Assembly (NCBI RefSeq): GCF_018881505.1
Contig: NZ_JACVQC010000001.1
Location: 1,099,927 to 1,163,926 of the forward strand
From: Polynucleobacter sp. UK-Mo-2m-Kol15
GTDB taxonomy: Bacteria > Pseudomonadota > Gammaproteobacteria > Burkholderiales > Burkholderiaceae
Direction: 5' to 3'
DNA length: 64,000 bases
Part shown: one piece after another, positions 25,085 through 34,168 of the stretch
Layout: every line of letters starts with the position of its first letter
Position numbering within the stretch: the first letter of the stretch is position 1
Position numbers and translations under genes: made by a program
The notes under the pieces: generated by a model
Database searches by the model: none
What the model was told of the DNA's origin: nothing
Seen by the model: the letters and a program-made list of their open reading frames with translations, nothing else

Positions 25085-25951
25085 CTAGGCCTCAAAACTC
25101 TTTAATACAAACCCGGCACCACCATCTTGACCTAGTGCCCTCACAAGAATAGGCATGCTTTCGGCCAATTGCTTTTCTAGTGTCCATGGCGGGTTAATAA
25201 TGAACATACCACTGGCCTGAAGACGACGATCTTTAGGTGCATTCTCTACCCTTAGCTCAACTTGTAACCAAGAGCGCTTGTGGGTTGTTGCAATCTTTTT
25301 TATATGATCCGGTAGAGAAGCAGATTCTCTTCTGGAGAGGCATGGATACCAGATGGCAAAACAGCCAGTAGCAAAGCGGTGTAGTGCTTCCTCTATTGTA
25401 TTTTCGAGATAACGATAATCTTGCTTATCCTCATAAGAAGGATCAATTAAAACAAGTCCACGTCTGCTGGGAGGTGGCATCAAGCCCTTCAGTCTGGTAA
25501 AGCTATCCTCTGCGTAAACATCAATTTGCTTTGTTTGCTTGAGTTGGTTGATATTGTGGCGCAGGATATCAATCTCTTTGGGGTGTAGTTCAAAGAGTTT
25601 AAGACGATCATGTGACCTTAGTAAGCGCGCCAAGATAAATGGGGAGCCAGGATAGATTGTGATCTCGTCAGCAGTATTTTCGGAGTGAATACACGCAAGA
25701 TAGTTCTCAATACCAGGACTTACAGAATTATTTTTTGCAAATTGAGCTAGGCGATAAATACCTTGATCCGCCTCTTTGCTGACAGTTGCAAAGCCATCAA
25801 TCAGACTATAGATGCCAGCACCAGCATGGGTATCAACAATGGTTAGGGCGCCCGGTTTTTCTTGGAGGTATTCAAGCAGATGAATCATGACAAGATGCTT
25901 GAGAATATCCGCATGACTACCCGCATGAAAAGCATGGCGGTAACTAAACAT
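25085..25951 (-). CDS. rlmJ: 23S rRNA (adenine2030-N6)-methyltransferase
   Basis: A 288-residue RlmJ methyltransferase. The N-terminal MFSYRHAFHAGSHADILKH is diagnostic, VDTHAGAGIY is the SAM-binding motif, and LIDPSYEDK is the catalytic D-P-x-Y-E variant (Ser in place of the second Pro). The C-terminal INPPW block is present. It is the last gene of the minus-strand envelope operon, two bases after the PAP2 gene, and is probably carried along for transcription only. Confidence 0.92.
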   Translation of the reverse strand: MFSYRHAFHAGSHADILKHLVMIHLLEYLQEKPGALTIVDTHAGAGIYSLIDGFATVSKEADQGIYRLAQFAKNNSVSPGIENYLACIHSENTADEITIYPGSPFILARLLRSHDRLKLFELHPKEIDILRHNINQLKQTKQIDVYAEDSFTRLKGLMPPPSRRGLVLIDPSYEDKQDYRYLENTIEEALHRFATGCFAIWYPCLSRRESASLPDHIKKIATTHKRSWLQVELRVENAPKDRRLQASGMFIINPPWTLEKQLAESMPILVRALGQDGGAGFVLKSFEA

Positions 25952-25953
25952 CT

Positions 25954-26751
25954 TTATATTGCCTTGGTTTTTTGCGCATGAATAAACAATGTGAGAGTGA
26001 TACTAATTAAGGCTACACAAGCATATTGCAAAGACTGATTCAATTCGGAGTCTAGGGTTTGGGTGAGCAGGACATAAATAGTCGCTAACCCGCCCAGCGC
26101 AAGCAAGCGAGGCCCGATCTTACTGGGCGTCAACTGTGTTTCTGAAATTAATCTAGATAATCCAGCTCCAAGCATCCCCGACCATAATCCAACGGCACAA
26201 CCTGCTAAAACATCGGTTAGCCAGTGGGCGCCCAGTGCATTTCGAGAGATGCCAGCAAAGGCGGCAATGATGAAGATCCACCACAAAGAAGCTCTTTTAT
26301 CGCGATCGCAAGCAAAGTAAATTCCAGAGACAACTGCAAAAGCAGTGATCGTATGGCCAGATGGCATCGCCTTATGTAACAGGGGCTCACCTATGCGATA
26401 GAAGTCCTCTATGGCCAATACTCCAGCAGGGCGAGGGAGCGCTAAAAAGGGTTTGACGATTTGACTGCATGCGCCACCAATGAGAGATGCGAACAGTCCA
26501 GCACAGAGTAATCGCGGCGCTAGAAGTAGGAGTGGAAAGCATAATGCATAGACGCCCCAGCCATTGCCAATGAAAGTAAACCAAGTCCATAGGGTGTCAG
26601 GCAGAATCTGTGTATGGCGATTGATGAATAAGAATGTTGGTGTTTGTAGTTCACCAAAATAAAGTGCGATAGCTAAACTCAGCGGCAGAAGTGGAATGCA
26701 CCAAACCCAAATTGATGCAATTGCAAAAACGGATTTGCGCTGCTCAGTCAT
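25954..26751 (-). CDS. PAP2-superfamily membrane phosphatase
   Basis: A 265-residue protein with about six membrane helices and the three PAP2 catalytic motifs: KPFLALPRP, MPSGH and SRNALGAHWLTD. Such enzymes dephosphorylate lipid phosphates such as undecaprenyl diphosphate, phosphatidate or lipid A. Lying among GT9, YbhN-like and GT39 genes, it probably acts on a lipid carrier or lipid A; lipid A phosphatases (LpxE/LpxF) are PAP2 enzymes too. Confidence 0.85.
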   Translation of the reverse strand: MTEQRKSVFAIASIWVWCIPLLPLSLAIALYFGELQTPTFLFINRHTQILPDTLWTWFTFIGNGWGVYALCFPLLLLAPRLLCAGLFASLIGGACSQIVKPFLALPRPAGVLAIEDFYRIGEPLLHKAMPSGHTITAFAVVSGIYFACDRDKRASLWWIFIIAAFAGISRNALGAHWLTDVLAGCAVGLWSGMLGAGLSRLISETQLTPSKIGPRLLALGGLATIYVLLTQTLDSELNQSLQYACVALISITLTLFIHAQKTKAI

Positions 26752-26756
26752 ACGAA

Positions 26757-28016
26757 TTAACGTGCCCGCTCTTGATCGGCTTCATTTAATTGATGCGTCA
26801 TCTTTTCTAGTACCTGAGCAACCGTGATGGCTTGCATACAGACATTGTCATGACACGGTGTTTTACGATGATTGGCTGCACTAACGCAGGGTGAACATGC
26901 CAGATTGGCGGTAATTGCAATTGATTTACCAATAGAGCCATACAGTGCTGGCGTTTCTGGTCCGAAGAGGACGACTGTTCGCAATGGAGTAACGGCGGAG
27001 AAGTGGCCAGGCCCAGAGTCGTTAGTCACCATCACGTCAGAGAGGGTGTAAAGCGGTGGTAATTCCGCAAAACTCACTTGACCTGCAAAATTCAAGGCAT
27101 TTTTAACATTAGCAACAGCGCGTACTTTTTCAACGTATTCAAATTCAGCAGGGGATCCAGTGATCAAAATCAGATCATCTGGGTAGCGTTGATTTAATTC
27201 CTGAATGAGTTCTGAGAAGCGCTGCTGTGCCCAACGTCTTTGCGGTAATAAATCACTGGCATTGGGGTTCACCAAAATCAGACGTTGCTGACCTTGCTTA
27301 AACGCTATACCAAAAGTCGCGCTAAGTTTCTCTATGCGCTCGCTAACTTTGCTTAATACCGTTGGATCAATTACTGCTTGCTCTAAACGAACTTCAGAAT
27401 CCGCAATCTGAATTTTGCTAAATGGTACCTCTGTTTGTTTAGCAAATGCCGCATGAATTAAGGATAGAAAATTCTTCGTAATGTGGATGTGCGGGTTGTA
27501 ATGGACTTTGCGAGTCAGCATATAGCCACGCCACAATCCCTCGCCATGAAAAATGTGATAACCCACGCGACGGCGTGCGCCGCATAGACCAGTGAGCAGT
27601 GCCGTAAATCGAGAGAACAGCTCTAGATCAATAACAGTATCGATACGATGCTTGCGCGCCACTAGTAAAAATTTGAGCGTGTCTTTAATTAAGCCACCCA
27701 AACTCGAGGAGTCAATTGTAAAAATATTTTCAGGCTTGACGGTATTTAATAAAGTGAGGCTAGCGCGATTACTTTTGAAGATTAGGAAAAATAATTCAGC
27801 GCCACGAGCTTGCGCATTGCGCATAGCTGGATCAACCAGAATCGCACTCCCCATCTCCGATAACTCAATGAAAAGTAATTTGCGTGGTTCATCCGGACTA
27901 GAGCTAAAGATATTCTTGAAGCCATCAATTAGGGCGACTATCGGGCTTGCTACTGCGCAAAGCGGTACACCAACCCAATGGTCGATAGCACGCATGGTGT
28001 TGACGCTAATACTCAT
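26757..28016 (-). CDS. Glycosyltransferase family 9 (heptosyltransferase-like)
   Basis: A 419-residue GT9 protein. The N-terminal half includes RKLLFIELSEMGSAIL and later NPNASDLLPQRRW, and the C-terminal donor site is VTNDSGPGHFSAV with the following VLFGPETPALYG, all typical of ADP-heptose:LPS heptosyltransferases. A final CSPCVSAANHRKTPCHDNVCMQAI has the Cys pattern often found at the GT9 C-terminus. It likely adds a sugar to lipopolysaccharide or a related envelope glycan; donor unknown. Confidence 0.85.
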   Translation of the reverse strand: MSISVNTMRAIDHWVGVPLCAVASPIVALIDGFKNIFSSSPDEPRKLLFIELSEMGSAILVDPAMRNAQARGAELFFLIFKSNRASLTLLNTVKPENIFTIDSSSLGGLIKDTLKFLLVARKHRIDTVIDLELFSRFTALLTGLCGARRRVGYHIFHGEGLWRGYMLTRKVHYNPHIHITKNFLSLIHAAFAKQTEVPFSKIQIADSEVRLEQAVIDPTVLSKVSERIEKLSATFGIAFKQGQQRLILVNPNASDLLPQRRWAQQRFSELIQELNQRYPDDLILITGSPAEFEYVEKVRAVANVKNALNFAGQVSFAELPPLYTLSDVMVTNDSGPGHFSAVTPLRTVVLFGPETPALYGSIGKSIAITANLACSPCVSAANHRKTPCHDNVCMQAITVAQVLEKMTHQLNEADQERAR

Positions 28017-28034
28017 AGAGGGACTTTAAAAAAA

Positions 28035-29078
28035 TTATTTCCGTTTTAATAAAAAGTAAGCACCAGGCAATACCGATAAGACGGTAATGGCGCCATAACT
28101 AATGGATGCTAGTACCGTCATGGATGGACTTACTCCCCATAATGCCAATACAGAAGAGAGTGTAGCTTCGCGCAATCCCCAGCCAGAGATGCTAATGGGT
28201 AGCATCAAGAGGAGACTGAGTGCTGGCAAGCCAATCATAAGCGCCTCAATAGGAGCATCAACTCCATACGCTTTTAAGCAAAAAAGGAGCGTCAAGATAG
28301 TGAAAGCATGAATACCAATTGCAAATGCCGCTTGAGCCACATTCATGGGCCAAGAAAAAGCGAGCTTAATGCCAGGTAAAGCTTGGTTCATTTTGACGCG
28401 GTCCAATAACTTCTGCAAAAGATTGCAGCTAGGACCCCAGGCCAAAATTGCAGCAATCACTAAGCCTGCAAGAATCATGATGCCGGTGATTGCATAACCT
28501 AAATCTGTTCCCCAGGCAGCTAGCGTTGCGCCTCCAAGAATGAGGCCAATCCCACCTAGTAAATTATTTCCTGCTAAACCAAGTAAGCGATCAACAAGAA
28601 CCATAGAAAAGCTCAATCTTAGCTTTGGGGTTGCATGCGCCAAATCAACGGAGTGATGCAGTTCTTCATCAAGCTCTTTTTCTTCGATTAGCTTCCCACT
28701 GCTATTTAAATGTGTCGCTGTAATTGCTCGATAACTGTCGCCACCAAGGGTGCTTGGCAACCCTTGATTAATGAGCCCGCCTGCAAGATAGAGTGCTACG
28801 AAGTCAGTAAGACTGCCCTGAAACCCAACTTTGCGCATCAGAAAACCCCAGCGCAGTCCACCGCAAATAAATGCTGATAGCATCATCAGGGCGGCAGCCA
28901 AAAACCACCAAGGCTGCATCTGGATATCAGATTCTAAAAGGGCGTACCAATCAATTCCGCTAGTAGCTTTCCAGAGGAGTGCGACGGATAACAAAATACG
29001 GATCGTGGGCCAGGCCCGTTTGAGGATTGCTTTCCACCCGGATGTGGCTTTTGGGGTGGTTTGGGGTTGTGAACTCAT
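28035..29078 (-). CDS. YbhN/UPF0104-type integral membrane protein (flippase-like)
   Basis: A 347-residue membrane protein with about eight helices and the family stretch AGGLINQGLPSTLGGDSYRA near residues 89-108, matching the lysylphosphatidylglycerol synthase transmembrane/YbhN family. Some members help lipid transport across the inner membrane. It sits between GT9 and GT39 genes in one operon, in agreement with a lipid or glycolipid role; there is no synthase catalytic domain. Confidence 0.83.
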   Translation of the reverse strand: MSSQPQTTPKATSGWKAILKRAWPTIRILLSVALLWKATSGIDWYALLESDIQMQPWWFLAAALMMLSAFICGGLRWGFLMRKVGFQGSLTDFVALYLAGGLINQGLPSTLGGDSYRAITATHLNSSGKLIEEKELDEELHHSVDLAHATPKLRLSFSMVLVDRLLGLAGNNLLGGIGLILGGATLAAWGTDLGYAITGIMILAGLVIAAILAWGPSCNLLQKLLDRVKMNQALPGIKLAFSWPMNVAQAAFAIGIHAFTILTLLFCLKAYGVDAPIEALMIGLPALSLLLMLPISISGWGLREATLSSVLALWGVSPSMTVLASISYGAITVLSVLPGAYFLLKRK

Positions 29079-29126
29079 AGGCGTAAGGATAATGCCTACG
29101 GCTCCTAAGGTCTTGAATTTGGGGAA

Positions 29127-30623
29127 TTAAGGTGCCGCACTTGCAGCCTGCCAATTGCGGCAGAGGCTGAAGTCAAACTTGGATAAAACCCTCCCAAATT
29201 GGACGATTTCTAAGCTATCCAAGGGGTCACAGACTTCAAAAGCGAGATTACTGCCCACAGGAGGCTTAAAGGCCATGCCTGACCAATTAATGAGCAGGAC
29301 GCTGCCGCCAGCTGGTAATTGCCCAGACCAAAGGTCAAATTGATCTTGCCTCTGATCTAGAATGAAAGTCGGCAAGGGGCTTGCATACCAGGCCGCTCTA
29401 CTGCCCAGCGTCCAGTTTTGAACTGCTATAGCGTTAACTTTATTAGTCTGTGCTAATTGAGCGGCTTTTTGGCCAGCCAATTTCCATCCATACAGGTCGG
29501 CAATTGGATTTGATTTTACGGCTGAGCTACTAATACCTCCCGCCAAAACAAAGCCAAAACCAAGTAAGCAAATAAGTATCTGTCCAATCAGCAAAATGCG
29601 AATCGCCAAGCGACGATGCATGGCCCACGCCTTAGCCAGGCCGATACCTGCAAATGGTGCGAGACAAAACCAAGCCGGTGTAGTCCAGTGCGGTAGGCTA
29701 CCGCCTCCAGAAAGTGAGGCAAAAATCATGAAGGGGATCAAGAAGAAGCTGAGCAAGGCAATGAGAATCATCTTCTGCGAGTGGAGGCAATGCTTAAGGA
29801 ATATATAAACACCGAAGAGCAGTAGTGGTCCAAAACACGCAATTTGAATACCTGTAAAGGCAGCAACTCTGCGCCATGCCCAAGTCCCGCCGCTACCGTG
29901 GGCGATTTGATATTTGAAGGAGATCCAATCATGGATCCAGTTCCAGTACAGCACTGGACTAATGACAATGAGAGCAATGACTACTGCGAACCAGAAGCCT
30001 ACCTTAGTAATCCAAGCTTTTTTGGGTGAAGCTAAAAATACCGCAAGCAAGGCAAAGGCGGTAAATGCAGCGGTGTACTTACTCAGACCTGCCAAACCAA
30101 GCAGTAATCCACTGATAACCCAGTCTGCAATCGTGAAGTGATCCTTTCGAGTCCATCTTAAAGCCATCAACATCAAGCTCAAACTGAGGGGGGTAAGTAG
30201 GGTGTCTGGCAGAAGACCAATTGCCAATACATGGGGTAATGGAGCTGCAATGATTGCTAGGACAGCCATGAGACCACAAAGATTTGCCGCAGGGAGGGTG
30301 GTGGTTAAGTAGCCTGAATTACGCCCCAGTATCAAGCGATGAATCTCTAGCGTCACTCGATACACTAAGAAGGCAGAAATGATCCACAACAATTCTGGAA
30401 TTAAACGAATGATCCCCTCGGATGAGGTCAATGCAACTAGCGGCCACTGAATCCAACCTACCAGTGGTGGATGATCAAAGTAACTCCAAGCAAGATGTTT
30501 TGCATATAAAGCGTAATGCGCCTCGTCTACGGAAAACTCAACCAGAAAGCCGAGAGCAAAATGCACCACTGCAGCAATACAGACGCTGATAACAGCCCAG
30601 CTTGAGGGAGATTGATGGCGCAT
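29127..30623 (-). CDS. GT39/ArnT-like membrane glycosyltransferase
   Basis: A 498-residue polytopic protein with the acidic loop motif FSVDEAHYALYAKHLAWSYFDHPP near residues 29-52, diagnostic for PMT/ArnT glycosyltransferases using polyprenyl-phosphate sugars. About eleven helices and a short periplasmic C-terminal domain follow. It is the first gene of the envelope operon. Aminoarabinose transfer is not implied since no other arn genes are present. Confidence 0.85.
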   Translation of the reverse strand: MRHQSPSSWAVISVCIAAVVHFALGFLVEFSVDEAHYALYAKHLAWSYFDHPPLVGWIQWPLVALTSSEGIIRLIPELLWIISAFLVYRVTLEIHRLILGRNSGYLTTTLPAANLCGLMAVLAIIAAPLPHVLAIGLLPDTLLTPLSLSLMLMALRWTRKDHFTIADWVISGLLLGLAGLSKYTAAFTAFALLAVFLASPKKAWITKVGFWFAVVIALIVISPVLYWNWIHDWISFKYQIAHGSGGTWAWRRVAAFTGIQIACFGPLLLFGVYIFLKHCLHSQKMILIALLSFFLIPFMIFASLSGGGSLPHWTTPAWFCLAPFAGIGLAKAWAMHRRLAIRILLIGQILICLLGFGFVLAGGISSSAVKSNPIADLYGWKLAGQKAAQLAQTNKVNAIAVQNWTLGSRAAWYASPLPTFILDQRQDQFDLWSGQLPAGGSVLLINWSGMAFKPPVGSNLAFEVCDPLDSLEIVQFGRVLSKFDFSLCRNWQAASAAP

Positions 30624-30667
30624 ATCATGATTTTAGACTTAGAGACTCATTCTTTGGGACAATTCAA

Positions 30668-31477
30668 ATGATGTGTATAAAAAAATGCTTTCGATCCCTC
30701 TTGCTATTGACTGCTATAGCCATCTCTTTGGCTGGCTGCGCAGGCTTGACTGGTAATTCTGTCGAGAATGAGGCAGGCCAAGCATTTAATGCAGACCAGT
30801 TGCCCCCTCAGGAGGATTTACCAAAATTTTCTGCCGAGAAGCCAAAAAATGGAATGCCAGATGGTTGGCATTTCTATCGCATAGCACCTTACAAAAAGAA
30901 TACGATTTATCGACTTGAGAAATACCAGGGTCGCACAGTACTAGCTGCCAACTCGAAAACATCAGCATCTGGCTTAGCAGTAAAACTTCGCCCCCGCTCA
31001 GCGCACAACTTGTGGCTCCAATGGGAGTGGAAGGCAGTAGGTGCAATACCTCAGGCGGACAATGCACAAAGCCAGTATGACGATGCCCCACTCCGAATCT
31101 TGGTGGCTTTTGATGGCAACAAATCAAAGCTACCACTAAAAGAAAAGCTGACTTTTGAGATGGCTAGCCTAATTAGTGGTCAAGAGATGCCTTACGCCAC
31201 AGTAATGTATGTATGGTCAGGCAAGAATTCAGTGAATACGGTTTTGAATAATGCCCACACTTCTCGCGTGAAGATGATTGTGGTTGACTCTGGTTGGGAT
31301 GGCTTGGGCGAATGGCGCAAGCACGAACGCGATCTAGTGGCTGACTATAAATTAGCCTATGGAGAGGTGCCAGGCAATGTTATCGGTATTGCCCTTCTGA
31401 CTGATACTGACAATACGAAATCAGAAACGCGTGCCCTTTACGGTGATATTGAGTTGGTTCGTAAAAATCCTAAATAA
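30668..31477 (+). CDS. DUF3047 lipoprotein
   Basis: A 269-residue exported protein with a clear lipobox (ISLAGC). The mature part belongs to DUF3047, with the blocks WQWEWKAVG, YVWSGKNSVNTVLNNAHTSRVKMIVVDSG and GIALLTDTDNTKSETRALYGDI. The start at 30668 is preferred over the upstream frame opening at 30602, since it puts the signal peptide at the N-terminus and has GGGA eight bases before it. It overlaps the convergent copA end by eight bases. Function unknown; the fold is likely carbohydrate-binding-like. Confidence 0.82.
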   Translation: MMCIKKCFRSLLLLTAIAISLAGCAGLTGNSVENEAGQAFNADQLPPQEDLPKFSAEKPKNGMPDGWHFYRIAPYKKNTIYRLEKYQGRTVLAANSKTSASGLAVKLRPRSAHNLWLQWEWKAVGAIPQADNAQSQYDDAPLRILVAFDGNKSKLPLKEKLTFEMASLISGQEMPYATVMYVWSGKNSVNTVLNNAHTSRVKMIVVDSGWDGLGEWRKHERDLVADYKLAYGEVPGNVIGIALLTDTDNTKSETRALYGDIELVRKNPK

Positions 31478-33767
31478 GCTTTGAATGCCCAGGTTGCCAA
31501 CGCTTTAAGAGTAGAGCATTAGTTAGTACACAAAAGCTAGATAGCGCCATCGCGCTTCCAGCTAGCATGGGTGATAAATAACCCAAAGCTGCCATCGGTA
31601 TACCAATCGTATTAAATGCAAATGCCCAAAATAAATTCTGACGAATCTTGTCCCAAGTTTTTTTAGAGATATCAATTGCATCTGCCACTAGAGTGGGATC
31701 ACCCCGCATTAAAGTAATTCCGGCAGCCTGCATTGCCACATCAGTCCCAGTAGACATCGCCATTCCTACATCTGCTATTGCCAATGCTGGCGCATCATTT
31801 ACACCATCACCAATCATGGCTACAAAGTGTTTAGTGCCAGTACTTGTAATTTGTAGTTTGTGAATAATCTCCGCTTTATTGCCAGGCATAATTTCAGCAA
31901 ATACTTCATCAATGCCGATGCTTTTTCCTACCCGGTTAGCAGCAGCTAAATTATCACCAGAGAGCATCACTATTCGAATATGTAATGCATGCAATGCATC
32001 AACTGCTAACTTTGCATTGGGTTTAAGCTCATCTCCAAAAGCAATCACGGCGATTGGCTTTGGTGCTTGACTACCTTCTTTACCTAAGTCCATCAAGACG
32101 GAAACAGTTTGACCTCGCTCAAAACAAGCCTGAGCTTTTTGCAAAATAAGATTGTGCTGAGTGCCTTCTTCTAGAGAGGCAATGCTCTGTAAGCGAAGTG
32201 TTTGACCTGTCAAAGGACCATTACTTGGAGTGCCTTCAATGCCAATACCAGGAAGACCTCTGCTTGATGAAGTGGTAAATGGTGTAATACCTTTTATTTT
32301 GGCAGCATCAAGCAAGGCTTTAGCCAAAGGATGCTCGCTTCCTAATTGCAAACCTGCAGCAGTAGCAAGGATTTGATCAACATCAATGAGCCAATGATCA
32401 AAAGGGAGGAGGGCAAGCATACGTGGTTTGCCGACGGTTAATGTACCAGTCTTATCAAAGGCAACAATATTGAGTTTGTGGGCTAACTCCAATACTTGTG
32501 GATCCTTAATCAGAATACCAAAGCGCGCCGCAACGCCAGTGCCAGCCATGATGGCGGCTGGAGTAGCTAAGCCTAGTGCGCAAGGGCAGGCGATCACTAG
32601 AACTGAAACGGCACGTAAAATAGCAACGGAGATCGAATCTAAATAAAGCCAGTTACCGATACCTGTAATGAGTGCAAGAATAATCACTGTAGGTACGAAG
32701 ATCGCACTCACCTGATCTACTAATTTTTGAATTGGTGCTTTTTGAGTTTGCGCCTCTTCTACTAAGTTAATTATTTGCGAGAGCACGCTTTCAATGCCAA
32801 CGGCTTGCGCCATCACGACAAGAACACCCTCACCATTTAAAGCGCCACCGATTACCTTGAGGCCAAGTGTCTTTTTAACGGGCTCGCTTTCACCAGTCAG
32901 AAGGGACTCGTCAACGTGGCTAGCACCCAAAAGAATGACGCCATCAACTGGGATACGTTCACCCGGTAGCACCAAAACGCGATCTCCAGGCAGCACTTGA
33001 TCTAAAGGTAAGTTGCGGTATTGATCTGCGCCCACACCTACATTGCCCTGCAGCTCAAGATCGGCGTTTAACACTTTTGCCTGTTCGGGCCAGAGTTTTT
33101 GTAGGGTGCGAATCGCTTCGCTAGTTTGTTGCTTGGCGCGGGCTTCTAGCCATTTGCCTAACAAGACCATGCAAATAATGACTGCCGAGCCCTCAAAGTA
33201 CAGTTCATGGGCATGACTTGAGGTAACTAAGATATAGAGGCTTAGCCCATAGGCAGCGCTTGTTCCTAGAGAAACCAGCAAGTCCATATTGCCGGCACCT
33301 GCCATTAAGGACTTATAGCCCGCCTTGTAGAAGCGCCATCCCAAAATAAATTGCACGGGCGTTGCTAAAGCCAACTGCCACCAACCCGATAAAGACCAAT
33401 GAATGCCAAATGGCATGAAGAACATGGGTAAGAATAGGGGGGCTGAAAGCAAGAAGCTGAGGATGACGCGGCCTAAGCCATCTGCAGCCCAAAAGGATTT
33501 CTCTACCTTCCGATCTAGATTGCCTCCAATCGAGCCCTCTTTAGCCTCATAGCCTGTCTTTTGGACTAAGGCGATGATTTCATCTAGGTTGGATGCACCT
33601 TTTTGTACTCGCACCCTTGCCTGCTCTGTGGCTAAATTGACGCTTGCTGCTTCTACCCCGGGAATCTTATTCAAGGCTTTTTCTACCCGGCTGACACATG
33701 ATGCGCAGGTCATTCCGCTTATATCTAGCGTAAAAAACTGAGAATTACTGGCTTCTTCGGGGCTCAT
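31470..33767 (-). CDS. copA: Copper-exporting P1B-type ATPase
   Basis: A 765-residue P-type ATPase. One N-terminal heavy-metal domain has GMTCASC (Cys21, Cys24). Then come eight membrane helices with the ion motif CPC in IACPCALGLATPAA, the phosphorylation site DKTGTLT, the nucleotide-domain HP in GSEHPLAKAL and GDGVNDAPALA. It pumps Cu+ out of the cytoplasm. Divergent from it is a copZ-like chaperone gene. No CueR-type operator could be identified by eye in the 69-base gap. Confidence 0.93.
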   Translation of the reverse strand: MSPEEASNSQFFTLDISGMTCASCVSRVEKALNKIPGVEAASVNLATEQARVRVQKGASNLDEIIALVQKTGYEAKEGSIGGNLDRKVEKSFWAADGLGRVILSFLLSAPLFLPMFFMPFGIHWSLSGWWQLALATPVQFILGWRFYKAGYKSLMAGAGNMDLLVSLGTSAAYGLSLYILVTSSHAHELYFEGSAVIICMVLLGKWLEARAKQQTSEAIRTLQKLWPEQAKVLNADLELQGNVGVGADQYRNLPLDQVLPGDRVLVLPGERIPVDGVILLGASHVDESLLTGESEPVKKTLGLKVIGGALNGEGVLVVMAQAVGIESVLSQIINLVEEAQTQKAPIQKLVDQVSAIFVPTVIILALITGIGNWLYLDSISVAILRAVSVLVIACPCALGLATPAAIMAGTGVAARFGILIKDPQVLELAHKLNIVAFDKTGTLTVGKPRMLALLPFDHWLIDVDQILATAAGLQLGSEHPLAKALLDAAKIKGITPFTTSSSRGLPGIGIEGTPSNGPLTGQTLRLQSIASLEEGTQHNLILQKAQACFERGQTVSVLMDLGKEGSQAPKPIAVIAFGDELKPNAKLAVDALHALHIRIVMLSGDNLAAANRVGKSIGIDEVFAEIMPGNKAEIIHKLQITSTGTKHFVAMIGDGVNDAPALAIADVGMAMSTGTDVAMQAAGITLMRGDPTLVADAIDISKKTWDKIRQNLFWAFAFNTIGIPMAALGYLSPMLAGSAMALSSFCVLTNALLLKRWQPGHSKLI

Positions 33768-33836
33768 GTAGAAGATAATCTACCGTAAGGTGAAAAAATA
33801 CCATCAACAATTGTATTTTGACCGTTTTTTTAAGGA

Positions 33837-34037
33837 GTGGCTATGTTCACACTAAAGGTTTCAGGGATGACTTGTGGCGGCTGCATTAATGCAGTCACTC
33901 GGGCTGTTCAGGCCCAAGACCCCTGGGCTCAAGTTCAGGCAGACTTGACGACTCAGCTAGTCACACTTGAGACAACACTCACGCCGCAATTGGCTGCGGG
34001 GCTCATAACAGATGCTGGGTTTCCAGTTTCACAATAG
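33837..34037 (+). CDS. CopZ-like copper chaperone (HMA domain)
   Basis: A 66-residue heavy-metal-associated domain protein with the metal motif GMTCGGC (Cys14, Cys17 counting from MAMF). Its size is that of CopZ/Atx1 chaperones, which hand Cu+ to CopA. It is divergent from copA with a shared 69-base promoter region. The start is ATG at 33837 or 33843; AAGGAG lies just upstream. Confidence 0.88.
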   Translation: MAMFTLKVSGMTCGGCINAVTRAVQAQDPWAQVQADLTTQLVTLETTLTPQLAAGLITDAGFPVSQ

Positions 34038-34168
34038 CCCTAAATTTGGCTTTAGCAATTTTTTGCATGTGCGGTTAATCTACGCACTATTTGATTTTTC
34101 ATCAAAAGACTTAATAAAAGAGGTTGAGCGAGTATTCAAGAGCTTACTCATCTTAATAGGAGAAGGTT

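Noticed and set aside
33768..33836. CueR-type operator between copA and the copZ-like gene
   Set aside because: A short ACC/GGT symmetry exists, but no convincing MerR-family dyad or stretched spacer could be read.
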